Assembly: GCF_006965485.1 (NCBI RefSeq)
Contig: NZ_CP041360.1
Span: 6,862,501 to 6,926,500, forward strand
Direction: 5' to 3'
Length of the DNA: 64,000 nucleotides
DNA from: Spirosoma sp. KCTC 42546
GTDB lineage: Bacteria > Bacteroidota > Bacteroidia > Cytophagales > Spirosomataceae
Under the pieces are notes generated by a model. It was not told the DNA's origin. It saw only the letters and a list, made by a program, of their open reading frames with translations, and did not search any database. The translations under genes and the position numbers were made by a program. Positions 42,281 through 50,763 of the stretch are shown piece by piece; the stretch's first letter is position 1; the number at the start of each line of letters is the position of its first letter.

Positions 42281-43258
42281 TTATTTAAATCGCTGGATGC
42301 TATAGTCGTTCGATTGAAGTTTAGACCGATCGCCCATAGCCGCACCTACTTCGCCAATCCGGCCATTTAAGGTGAAAATCTGATTATTGACCGCTACACT
42401 CGTTGTGGCCTGGAAATAGCCATTTGTATCTCTTTTCAGTACGACGGCCGATTGCCAGTTGTCATTGCTATGCAATTGGGCTACCTGGCTTCCACTGCCC
42501 GTTACAACATACAAATCGTTATTCAGCAGCGTCAGTCCATCGCCAGGTAGGGGCCCTGTCCCAATTACTTCCGTAACAGCATTCCCATTTTTCAAATCCA
42601 CCTTATACAACTTGCCCTGACCCGTGTTGGCCACAATCAGGTAACCGTCGGGATGGTACACAATACCATTCAGGCCAAATGTAGGACTGGTAAATCGTAC
42701 ATCGTCCCGCACCAGAACACTAGCCTGTCCATTGCTGGTAACTTTATAAATAACTGGCGAAAATGAGTCCGTCACGTAGATCGTACCATCTGGTGTAATA
42801 ACCAGATCATTAGCAAGATTGGGTTCAGCGGCTGGCAGTAAATCGTCAAGATCAATTCGACGCTCCAGTTGGCGGGTACTAAGGCTGAATACGAACAGTT
42901 CGGCCGTTTGGCGAGTCGTTTGGGCTGTACTTTTATCCGATGCACCCTGGTCGTTGTTCGTCACGATCAACCGGTCACCGGCTACTTTTAGTCCATTCAC
43001 ACTAATCAGGCCAGGGTCCGACAACAGATCCTCATAGCGGCCATCAGTAGTGACCGTACCGATTTTACCCTGTGTCACGGACGAAATAACAAACCTATCC
43101 AACTGGGCAGAATAGGCAATTCCTTCCGGATACTGGCGTCGGGCTACGAAGTCAACCCGCTCCGGGAAGGAGGCATTCGGGCTAAGCCGGTGATCTTCAC
43201 AGGCGGTCAGGCAAACGGCGAATGTACACCACCCGATTAGCTGGTAAGCGTTTTTCAT
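42281..43258 (-). CDS. SMP-30/NHL-type beta-propeller lipoprotein
   Basis: A 325-residue lipoprotein with lipobox LTACE. The mature part is a beta-propeller with repeated strands (VISSVTQGKIGTV, GTIYVTDSFSPVIYKV, GYLIVANTGQGKLYKV, NDLYVVTGSGSQVAQL). A SMP-30/gluconolactonase-like or Vgb-like enzyme is possible but the catalytic sites are not evident. It is related in design to the protein at 5247-6113. A near-perfect 11-bp inverted repeat (43331-43341/43393-43403) lies in its upstream region. Confidence 0.72.
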   Translation of the reverse strand: MKNAYQLIGWCTFAVCLTACEDHRLSPNASFPERVDFVARRQYPEGIAYSAQLDRFVISSVTQGKIGTVTTDGRYEDLLSDPGLISVNGLKVAGDRLIVTNNDQGASDKSTAQTTRQTAELFVFSLSTRQLERRIDLDDLLPAAEPNLANDLVITPDGTIYVTDSFSPVIYKVTSNGQASVLVRDDVRFTSPTFGLNGIVYHPDGYLIVANTGQGKLYKVDLKNGNAVTEVIGTGPLPGDGLTLLNNDLYVVTGSGSQVAQLHSNDNWQSAVVLKRDTNGYFQATTSVAVNNQIFTLNGRIGEVGAAMGDRSKLQSNDYSIQRFK

Positions 43259-43330
43259 AACGAATTAGTTGAGTAGACAATAAAACGTTCTAACCCTGAA
43301 CAGATCGGTATGTTTCTATAACTTAGCCAA

Positions 43331-43403
43331 ATCAGCTATTTATGAGCGAATGACCACACCAAATCCGTGTCTTATGAGTAAGTGGTTCACCCAAATAGCT
43401 GAT
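43331..43403. repeat. 11-bp inverted repeat with 51-nt spacer
   Basis: ATCAGCTATTT at 43331-43341 is the reverse complement of AAATAGCTGAT at 43393-43403. It lies 73-145 nt upstream of the beta-propeller gene start and may be a regulatory or loop-forming site. Confidence 0.35.
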
Positions 43404-43429
43404 CGTAACTATAAAACCAGCAACAAAAA

Positions 43430-43468
43430 AGGCGTCAACCAAAGCCAGAATGACTTTAGTTGACGCCT
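43430..43468 (-). terminator. terminator of the MoxR-like gene
   Basis: AGGCGTCAACCAAAG and CTTTAGTTGACGCCT pair over 15 bp with one mismatch. On the minus strand T residues follow. It lies 30 nt after the stop of the gene at 43498-45024. Confidence 0.8.
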
Positions 43469-43497
43469 GCTAAAACCTACCTATTTACCGATTCGGC

Positions 43498-45024
43498 TTA
43501 ATATCGATCATCATCTTCCTCCTCCTCCCCAAAGCCTGTGCCTGGGTTGAACATGGAACCCAACAGGTCCTTGAATGACAGACCGGTATCCATCGCCTTT
43601 TTGCCAACAAGCGAATGCTCGGCTAGGCCATGCAGGGCAAACTCCATCATAAACAGTTTCTCGGCTTTACTCAGACGCGAATGAAACTGATCCACCACAT
43701 CATCAAGACCATCAATTGTACGGAGTCGGGCTTCGTAGTCGCGGTTGGTCAGATCGTTTAGGATGTCCATTGTGTTACCATCACCAAACCAGTCCGTAAT
43801 TTTCTTGTACGGATTACCGCGCTTGTCTTTTTTTGCTTTTTCGGGATTCGGGAAGTACTGCAAAAACTGGTTCCGAATCGCTTTCCCAATCAGGTTCTGC
43901 GCTACAATAACCGGTCCTTCTACCTCGCCTTCATAGACCAGTTCGACCTTACCGCAAATGGCGGGTACAACACCATACAGATCGGCAATGCGAACATAGG
44001 TTTCTTTTTCGCCGTTGAGCAACGCCCGCCGTTCGGCAGAGGAGAGTAAATTCTCATAAGCCGAAATGGTCATCCGGGCCGAAACACCGCTTTTCGAATC
44101 GACATATTCACTCTCACGAGCTTCCAGTGCGATTTGCTCAATCAGGTCAGCAATCAGCTCATTCGTTTTCACCATGCCCGCCTGTTCCGTTTTCACGACA
44201 GCTTCCTGCATGGTAATCTTTTTACCGATTTCGATAGATTTCGGATAGTGAGTCACAATCTGCGAATCGATCCGGTCTTTCAACGGTGTTACAATGCTGC
44301 CCCGGTTGGTATAATCCTCTGGGTTAGCTGTAAAGACAAACTGAATATCTAGCGGCAAACGCAGTTTAAAGCCTCGAATCTGGATATCCCCTTCCTGCAA
44401 AATATTAAACAGTGATACCTGAATACGCGCCTGTAAATCGGGCAATTCATTGATCACAAAAATGCAGCGGTGCGAGCGCGGAATCAGGCCAAAGTGAATG
44501 GTCCGTTCGTCGGAATAAGGCAGTTTAAGCGTGGCCGCTTTAATGGGGTCTACATCGCCGATAAGGTCAGCTACCGATACATCGGGCGTAGCAAGTTTCT
44601 CGGTGTAACGATCACTTCGGTGCATCCACTCAATGGGGGTCTGATCTCCTTTTTCGGCGATCAAATCGATGGCGAAACGCGAGAGCGGTTGCAACGGGTC
44701 ATCGTTCAGTTCAGATCCGGCCACCACTGGAATATACTCGTCTAACAAATTGACCATCAGGCGTGCAATCCGGGTTTTAGCCTGCCCACGCAGCCCCAGG
44801 AGGTTAATGTGGTGCATCGACAAAATGGCCCGTTCTACATCGGGAATGACGGTATCTTCGTACCCCCATATTCCCGGAAAAACAACTTCCTTTTCTTTAA
44901 TTCGCTCAATCAGATTGTCGCGTAATTCCTGCTTAATTGAACGGGTTTGATACCCGGCGGCTTTGAGTTCGCCAAGTGTAGAGATCGCTAGTAATTTTGA
45001 TGCTTTCAGGCTGCGGTAGTTCAT
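43498..45024 (-). CDS. MoxR/ChlI-like AAA+ ATPase
   Basis: A 508-residue AAA+ ATPase similar to magnesium-chelatase ChlI and MoxR proteins. The Walker A loop is GLRGQAKTR (residues 77-85), with Ala in place of the usual Gly before Lys, and the Walker B strand is CIFVINELPDL, with Asn-Glu in place of Asp-Glu. Other AAA+ marks are GVSARMTISAYENLLSSAERRALL and FVFTANPEDYTNRGSIVTPLKDRI (sensor 1 and arginine-finger region). Its VWA partner is probably the protein encoded at 37044-38147, 5 kb away. These ATPases remodel or metallate protein complexes. Confidence 0.82.
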   Translation of the reverse strand: MNYRSLKASKLLAISTLGELKAAGYQTRSIKQELRDNLIERIKEKEVVFPGIWGYEDTVIPDVERAILSMHHINLLGLRGQAKTRIARLMVNLLDEYIPVVAGSELNDDPLQPLSRFAIDLIAEKGDQTPIEWMHRSDRYTEKLATPDVSVADLIGDVDPIKAATLKLPYSDERTIHFGLIPRSHRCIFVINELPDLQARIQVSLFNILQEGDIQIRGFKLRLPLDIQFVFTANPEDYTNRGSIVTPLKDRIDSQIVTHYPKSIEIGKKITMQEAVVKTEQAGMVKTNELIADLIEQIALEARESEYVDSKSGVSARMTISAYENLLSSAERRALLNGEKETYVRIADLYGVVPAICGKVELVYEGEVEGPVIVAQNLIGKAIRNQFLQYFPNPEKAKKDKRGNPYKKITDWFGDGNTMDILNDLTNRDYEARLRTIDGLDDVVDQFHSRLSKAEKLFMMEFALHGLAEHSLVGKKAMDTGLSFKDLLGSMFNPGTGFGEEEEDDDRY

Positions 45025-45255
45025 TCGCTGATTCTATGTGAAGAGTGTAGCATACAGAAGAATAAAAAGATGAATCGGGTCGTTTTCGAAGAATCAGCTT
45101 TACCAAATCTAGCTTTGTCTTTCGGTTTTCATTCACCTTTTCACAGACTATATACTTCATTAGGTCTAACAGGCTTTCGGAAGAAATGGTTTTTTGACAC
45201 TCAAATTGACTAATTTTACCCATCATGCGTCGGGTATAGTCTCCCGTTGCCGTTT

Positions 45256-47049
45256 ATGAACTCGATTGTATCATTTTTCTTTCTCTTTATTGCATTTATC
45301 GCTGTATCTGGGTGCCGCGTACAGAATAGTCCACCCGAATTAACCGGATTATCGACTAAAGAGGCCTTTGTTGGTGATGCAATTACCCTAACTGGTTACC
45401 AATTTGGCTCTGATCCTGTTGTAACTTTTGGTATTGCTTCCTCCGCTGTTACGGCTCAAATTAGCAGTCACGACGAGAATACCATCCAATTAACGGTGCC
45501 CTTAGTTCAACCGGGAAATACGCAGATTCGCGTTCGTACTGACGAAGGCACCTCAGATCCACTCCTGCTTAAGGTAAAGCAACCCGTTCCTGTATTAACA
45601 ACAATTACCCCCGGCAATGGGCTACCTGGTTCTCTGGTCGTTATTACGGGGGCTTACCTCAATCAAATTAAACGGGTTCGCTTCGACGATGTCACGGCAG
45701 AGATAAAAGATAGTACAGCCCAAAAGCTCACTATCGTTGTTCCGCCCAAACTACCCCACGGCCCGGTAGCACTCGCTATTGAAACAAAAGGCGGTGAATC
45801 TACCAGTAAATTTATTGTAGCGGGAACACCTCAGATTACCAGCGTTAGTCCACTACGCGCCAAACCCGGTGCGGAATTAGTTATACAAGGTCAAAATCTG
45901 ATAGATGGTATTGTAAGTATCAATGGGCTTCCTACCGAAAAATCACTAACAACAGTAAAAGACACGGAGATTCGGACGGCAATACCGGCAACGGCTACAT
46001 CGGGTGTGATAACGGTAAAGGTATTCGAGACATTAATAGCTACCAGTGTCGATACGGTTAAGATCATCCAACCCCCTTTCATTACTAATTTACTGGCTCA
46101 GGATGGTATTGCCGGAGATAAACTCCTTGTGAATGGCCGTAATCTCCGTGATGTAACCGGTATGACAGTAGGCAATGTGGGAGCTATATTTCGCATAATA
46201 AGTGATACACAGCTTGAAGTCACAATACCTGCCCTGACATCGTCGGGACCGGTACAGATTTCGGCCAGTAGTATTGGCGGAAACACTACCGCTACAGATC
46301 TTTTCTTTTTCTATCTGCCCCCTTCTAACCTAGTTATTACGCCAGCACGTCAACTTCGCGGGCGAACACTCACCGTTTCGGGCAAGAACTTGTATCGTAT
46401 TACTGCGGTCAGTGTTAGTGGTATTACGGTGCCCATCACCAGCAGAAATGAAGGTGTTGACTTACTTATTGGCGTGCCAGAAACTGCAGTAAGCGGCCCT
46501 ATTACCGTTTCAAGCCGGGCAGGTACGGCTTCCGCTCCGTTAGTAGTCGTGCAACCGCCCGTTGTTTCTGATATTCTACCCGCAAAAGCACGACCGGGAG
46601 AACGGATTGTTGTACGGGGAGATTTCCTGTTGAACGCACAAATTTTCTTTACCGGTTCAGCTACACAAGCAGTTGATGGAGGGAAAAATGAAGATACCGA
46701 GCGCTGGATTCTTGTCTCGGCCGATGCACAATCAGGCCCATTACGTGTGGTAAACGCTGCCGGTGAAATTGCGACACCCATGTTTTTTTCGCCTATCCGA
46801 TTAGTAACCATCACGGACTTCCTGCCCAAGACGGCTAAAATTGGTGATGAGATTACCATTACCGGACAGAACTTATCATCTGTAACAGCCGTGCGTTTTA
46901 ATGGTGGCACATCAACTCCGGCAACCTTCAGGCTATCGGGCAGTGCGCTACTTGCAACGGTTCCAACGGGGGCAGTTACAGGTCAAATCTGCCTTACCAA
47001 TGATGCAGGGACGGTTTGTACAAGCGCTAATCTTACAATAACAAAGTAG
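45256..47049 (+). CDS. IPT/TIG-repeat lipoprotein
   Basis: A 597-residue lipoprotein with a lipobox SGC after a signal sequence. The mature part contains seven immunoglobulin-like IPT/TIG domains, each starting with P-x-(I/L)-T-x-(I/L)-x-P-x-x-(G/A)-x-x-G, for example PVLTTITPGNGLPGSLVVI, PQITSVSPLRAKPGAELVI and VTITDFLPKTAKIGDEITI. Such proteins are surface-anchored adhesion or glycan-binding modules in Bacteroidota. The start codon at 45247 would be TTG; the ATG at 45256 is preferred. Its TAG stop forms the base of an inverted repeat. Confidence 0.87.
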   Translation: MNSIVSFFFLFIAFIAVSGCRVQNSPPELTGLSTKEAFVGDAITLTGYQFGSDPVVTFGIASSAVTAQISSHDENTIQLTVPLVQPGNTQIRVRTDEGTSDPLLLKVKQPVPVLTTITPGNGLPGSLVVITGAYLNQIKRVRFDDVTAEIKDSTAQKLTIVVPPKLPHGPVALAIETKGGESTSKFIVAGTPQITSVSPLRAKPGAELVIQGQNLIDGIVSINGLPTEKSLTTVKDTEIRTAIPATATSGVITVKVFETLIATSVDTVKIIQPPFITNLLAQDGIAGDKLLVNGRNLRDVTGMTVGNVGAIFRIISDTQLEVTIPALTSSGPVQISASSIGGNTTATDLFFFYLPPSNLVITPARQLRGRTLTVSGKNLYRITAVSVSGITVPITSRNEGVDLLIGVPETAVSGPITVSSRAGTASAPLVVVQPPVVSDILPAKARPGERIVVRGDFLLNAQIFFTGSATQAVDGGKNEDTERWILVSADAQSGPLRVVNAAGEIATPMFFSPIRLVTITDFLPKTAKIGDEITITGQNLSSVTAVRFNGGTSTPATFRLSGSALLATVPTGAVTGQICLTNDAGTVCTSANLTITK

Positions 47050-47150
47050 AGCCCAGTCGGCCGTTGCCCCATCCTTGCGGTTCTTGTTCACCAGTAATAC
47101 CGTCTGGCAAGTGGAACCGCAAGGATGGGGCAAGGGCCGACCGGGCTCTA
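47047..47150. terminator. 37-bp inverted repeat that starts and ends on stop codons
   Basis: The left arm 47047-47083 begins with the TAG stop of the IPT gene and the right arm 47114-47150 ends on the complement of the TAG stop of the dehydrogenase gene. Arms match at 35 of 37 positions, loop 30 nt. It terminates both converging genes. Confidence 0.88.
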
Positions 47151-48086
47151 CATCTGCTTGATTTGCCTTATCAGTACTTCGTTGATACGAACGTAGCTTT
47201 CGTGGGTCCAGCCTGCTATGTGTGGCGTTAGTACTACCCGATTCGACTGGCGCAGGTAATCAAAGGCGGCTTGCTGATCGGGCGTTAGTTTTGCTAACTT
47301 TTCGTTTTCCAGTACGTCTAAACTAGCCCCACGAATTTTGCCACTTTCCAATCCACGGACAACGGCTGCCAGTGACACAATTTCGCCCCTGGCTATATTA
47401 TTCAGGTAGAATGGTTTGGCAACTTGGTCGATGAATGAATCGTTAATCATCATCCGCGTTTCATCAGTCAGTGGCACATGTAGGCTCAGTACATCCGCTT
47501 CGGCCATAATCTGGGCTAGTGAAGCCTCCTGAGCAAATCCGTCTCCATAGTTCGTCAGAAATTTGTCGTAAGCCAGTACGCGGCATCCAAAGCCACTGAG
47601 CCGCTGAGCGGTAGCCCGACCATTGTTGCCGTAGCCAACCAGACCAACGGTAAGGCTACCGAGTTCATACCCTCGGTTGCCCTCCCGATCCCAAATTCCC
47701 TGACGCACTTCACGATCGGCTTTCAGGATATTGGCCAGGAGTGCCAGCAACATACCTACGGTATGCTCGGCAACCGCATCTCGATTTCCTTGACCTGCGT
47801 GAAAAACGGCAATACCTCGCCGTTCGGCAACCTCAAGGTCAATCAGATCTAAACCAGCTCCAGCCCGCCCAATAAAACGTAGGTTAGGGGCCTGACTTAG
47901 CAGTTCCTCATCGACAGTCGTTTTGCTCCGAATAATAAGACCGGTAAAGGGTGCAAGGCTCGTTATCAGCTCGGCTCGGCTAATTTTTGGTTGATACTCA
48001 TACAAAAAGCCAGCTTCTGTAAGCATGGCAAAGAGCGACGGGTGCATTTCGTCGGCAATCAGAATAGATGGTTGATTCTGGGACAT
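47148..48086 (-). CDS. D-isomer 2-hydroxyacid dehydrogenase
   Basis: A 312-residue NAD-dependent dehydrogenase of the D-3-phosphoglycerate/2-hydroxyacid family. The Rossmann loop is GLVGYGNNGRATA at residues 148-160 (GYGNNG at 151-156). Catalytic residues: R233 in NNIARGEIV, E260 or E262 in DVLENE, and H289 in TPHIAGWTH. The substrate (phosphoglycerate, glycerate or other 2-hydroxyacid) is not decided by sequence. The frame remains open to 48170, where the dispersed repeat encodes an artificial HYPLFIIHY peptide; MSQNQPSI at 48086 is the start. Confidence 0.85.
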   Translation of the reverse strand: MSQNQPSILIADEMHPSLFAMLTEAGFLYEYQPKISRAELITSLAPFTGLIIRSKTTVDEELLSQAPNLRFIGRAGAGLDLIDLEVAERRGIAVFHAGQGNRDAVAEHTVGMLLALLANILKADREVRQGIWDREGNRGYELGSLTVGLVGYGNNGRATAQRLSGFGCRVLAYDKFLTNYGDGFAQEASLAQIMAEADVLSLHVPLTDETRMMINDSFIDQVAKPFYLNNIARGEIVSLAAVVRGLESGKIRGASLDVLENEKLAKLTPDQQAAFDYLRQSNRVVLTPHIAGWTHESYVRINEVLIRQIKQM

Positions 48087-48120
48087 CCGGGGGGTTTTCG
48101 TAACTTGCAACAATCTTAAG

Positions 48121-48212
48121 TAATGAATAATGAACAGTGGATAATGAATAACGATTAAATAGCGCTTCATACCTCTCCTTCATTATCCATTATTCATTCT
48201 ACTTTATTCATT
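48121..48212. repeat. dispersed ATTCATT/ATGGATAATG inverted repeat, copy 2
   Basis: The left arm holds TAATGAATAATGAACAGTGG then ATAATGAATAACG; the right arm holds TTCATTATCCATTATTCATT then CTACTTTATTCATT. The repeat lies between the divergent starts of the dehydrogenase gene and pdxA. Copy 1 is at 612-706. Confidence 0.75.
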
Positions 48213-48239
48213 AACTATTGGCGAAACTACGAAAAGTAC

Positions 48240-49745
48240 ATGGAACAACGCCAACCGAACGAACCGAACCAATCCCGCAATACCTCTTCAGGTGGGCCAA
48301 AACCTGATACCCGCTCAACCGATGCGCAAGTACAGCCATCGACAGAGCAACGGCAGAACAATCAGCCCCGCAATAACCGCCAGGATGTTCCTTATCAAGA
48401 CAACCGAAAAAAGGATAATGCGGTAAATGATGCGCCAAATCGGCCTGAGCGATCGTACAAACCCGTGCAGAATCAACGGGAGAACCGACAGCAACCGGGC
48501 CGAACTGACGAGCCACGGTCCAAGAATCAACGGGATAATCGGCAGCCCAACAACGGTCAGCGCCCCAACGAAGCTCGCCAACGTGATGAAAACCGGCAGG
48601 ATCGGGATCGGAATCCGAACAACAACCGGAATCAACCTCGCGAATCCTTACTAAGCGAAGGAGGATCGCGTGATTTTGGTAATCAGGCAGCTCAGCCAAC
48701 CGAATATGCAGGTCGAGAGGATCGGCTAGTGATCGGCATTTCGCTGGGCGATTATAATGGCATTGGTCCCGAAGTAATTCTAAAAGCCCTTCAGTATAAC
48801 CGATTGCAAAAAATCTGTACGCCTGTTATCTACGGCTCCATGCGGATTTTGAATCGGTATCGGAATTTGTTGAACCTGAAAGACTGGAATCTGAATGGAG
48901 CCCAGACGATTGGTCAGATCAGTCATAAACTGACCAACGTAATCACCTGCTGGCCCGATCAAAATCAGGAAATTCAGCCCGGCCAAGTGACTCCCGAAGC
49001 GGGCCAGGCCGCATTGGCTTGCTTGCAACGGGCCGTTGATGACCTGAAGAATGGCAAGTTAGATGCCCTCGTAACCGCTCCAATCAACAAATACAACATC
49101 CAGTCGGAAGAGTTCAAATTCCCTGGCCATACCGAATACCTGGCGCAGGAATTTGGGGTTGAGGATAATCTGATGTTCATGGTCAGCGAAACCTTACGGA
49201 TTGGCGTTGTAACAGGTCATGTCCCCCTGGGGCGCGTCCGGCAGAATGTCACGCGTGAGCGTATTGTCCAGAAACTGCATATGATGATGCAGTCGCTGAA
49301 GCAGGATTTTGGCATCGAAAAACCGAAAATTGCGGTACTCGGTCTGAACCCTCATGCGGGTGAAGAAGGACTACTAGGCAGTGAGGAACAGGACATTATT
49401 AAGCCACTGCTCACCGAATTGGCCAACAAAGGAGAACTGGTTTTTGGACCCTACCCTGCTGATGGTTTCTTTGGCACCAGGGCTTACAAGAAATTCGACG
49501 CAATTTTGGCCATGTACCATGATCAAGGTCTGATTCCGTTTAAGGCGATTGCCTTTGAGGAAGGCGTGAACTTTACGGCTGGCATGCCCGCCGTACGAAC
49601 ATCGCCCGATCATGGGACCGCCTATGATATTGCTGGCAAAGACCTTGCCGACGAAACCTCCATGCTCCAGGCCATTTATACCGCCATTGATGTTGCCCGC
49701 AACCGCAAGGAGTTTTTAGAACTAGAAGCAGGAGCCCTGAAGTAG
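48240..49745 (+). CDS. pdxA: 4-hydroxythreonine-4-phosphate dehydrogenase with 161-residue disordered N-terminus
   Basis: A 501-residue protein; usual PdxA has 325-350 residues. The C-terminal part from about residue 163 is a normal PdxA: GISLGDYNGIGPEVI, GHTEYLAQEFG, GLNPHAGEEG, and AMYHDQGLIPFK, with the metal-binding His and Asp of the family. The first ~161 residues contain almost only Q, N, R, P, D, E, S and K, with no M after the first, and the frame is open throughout, so it is encoded. PdxA oxidises 4-phosphohydroxythreonine in pyridoxal phosphate synthesis. The role of the tail is unknown; binding of RNA or protein is possible. Confidence 0.88.
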   Translation: MEQRQPNEPNQSRNTSSGGPKPDTRSTDAQVQPSTEQRQNNQPRNNRQDVPYQDNRKKDNAVNDAPNRPERSYKPVQNQRENRQQPGRTDEPRSKNQRDNRQPNNGQRPNEARQRDENRQDRDRNPNNNRNQPRESLLSEGGSRDFGNQAAQPTEYAGREDRLVIGISLGDYNGIGPEVILKALQYNRLQKICTPVIYGSMRILNRYRNLLNLKDWNLNGAQTIGQISHKLTNVITCWPDQNQEIQPGQVTPEAGQAALACLQRAVDDLKNGKLDALVTAPINKYNIQSEEFKFPGHTEYLAQEFGVEDNLMFMVSETLRIGVVTGHVPLGRVRQNVTRERIVQKLHMMMQSLKQDFGIEKPKIAVLGLNPHAGEEGLLGSEEQDIIKPLLTELANKGELVFGPYPADGFFGTRAYKKFDAILAMYHDQGLIPFKAIAFEEGVNFTAGMPAVRTSPDHGTAYDIAGKDLADETSMLQAIYTAIDVARNRKEFLELEAGALK

Positions 49746-49860
49746 GGCAATTGGTTATTGAATCAGTGATTTATTGAGTTATACATCTTATGACTTACTT
49801 AATAAACTATGGCGCGATAATCTATTAACTTAACAACCCATACAAAACCATACCAATCGA

Positions 49861-50748
49861 ATGCTCAAATCAATGACTGGCTTCGGCAATGCAACAGTGG
49901 AAGCTGGTGGCTTGTCTGTAACGGCGGAAATTAAAACCCTGAACTCAAAGTTTTTAGATATTTATTGCCGGATGCCCCGGCAGTTTTCTGATAAAGAAAT
50001 TGAGTTGCGTGCCTTGCTGACTCAGCAGTTGGAACGCGGCAAAGTAGAGCTTTCGCTCAATCTGGCTCGTACCAGCGGCATACGACCGGGTGTGACCATT
50101 AATCGCCCACTGGTGCAGGCGTATGTGAGTGATTTAAAGGAAACTGCCAACACAATGCTCATGAGTATACCAGACAGCGATGTGCTGCAACTGGCTCTCC
50201 AGCAACCGAATGCCTACCTGACCGAATCCGCCGACCCGACGGATGACGCATCGGACTGGATAACCGTTCAGGCCGCTGTGCAGGAAGCATTGCGCCGGTG
50301 CGATGGATTCCGTAAGCAGGATGGGGCCGTTTTGGAGAGCAAATTTCAGGAGTATATCCAGATCATTACCGACCGATTGGCAGCTATTGAAGAGCAGGAT
50401 GTTCGGCGGATTCCGGGCGTTCGGGATCGGATGCGAAACTCGGTAAAAGAGCTATTGGACAGCGAATCGTTCGATCAGAACCGCTTTGAACAGGAGTTGG
50501 TCTATTATGTTGAGAAGTTCGACATTTCGGAAGAGAAAGTCCGGCTCAAAAGCCACCTTAGCTACTTCTTAGAGGTGCTTTCAACAGAAGAAGCCAATGG
50601 AAAAAAACTAAATTTCATCTCGCAGGAGATTGGTCGGGAAATTAATACGATTGGTTCCAAGGCCAACGACGCAGCCATTCAGCGGCTGGTTGTACAGATG
50701 AAAGACGAGCTGGAAAAAATCAAAGAGCAGACGATGAATGTGATCTAA
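49861..50748 (+). CDS. yicC: YicC-family endoribonuclease
   Basis: A 295-residue YicC-like protein; E. coli YicC participates in RNA decay. The N-terminal motif SMTGFGNATVEAGGLSV and KTLNSKFLDIYCRMPRQ, and the C-terminal LSYFLEVLSTEEANGKKLNFISQEIGREINTIGSKAND are both highly typical. The following mpg gene starts 15 nt later, so they may be co-transcribed. An AT-rich gap (49746-49860) precedes it. Confidence 0.92.
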   Translation: MLKSMTGFGNATVEAGGLSVTAEIKTLNSKFLDIYCRMPRQFSDKEIELRALLTQQLERGKVELSLNLARTSGIRPGVTINRPLVQAYVSDLKETANTMLMSIPDSDVLQLALQQPNAYLTESADPTDDASDWITVQAAVQEALRRCDGFRKQDGAVLESKFQEYIQIITDRLAAIEEQDVRRIPGVRDRMRNSVKELLDSESFDQNRFEQELVYYVEKFDISEEKVRLKSHLSYFLEVLSTEEANGKKLNFISQEIGREINTIGSKANDAAIQRLVVQMKDELEKIKEQTMNVI

Positions 50749-50763
50749 AAACTCCTGCTACTC

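Noticed and set aside
44933..45226. 97-codon minus-strand frame upstream of and overlapping the MoxR-like gene
   Set aside because: It overlaps the ATPase start by about 90 nt in another phase, shows no family features, and lies in AT-rich DNA; the conserved ATPase start at 45024 is better supported.
48240..48725. Separate small gene before pdxA instead of a fusion
   Set aside because: There is no stop codon between the Q/N/R-rich part and the PdxA domain, and no strong internal start; a fusion is the simplest reading.
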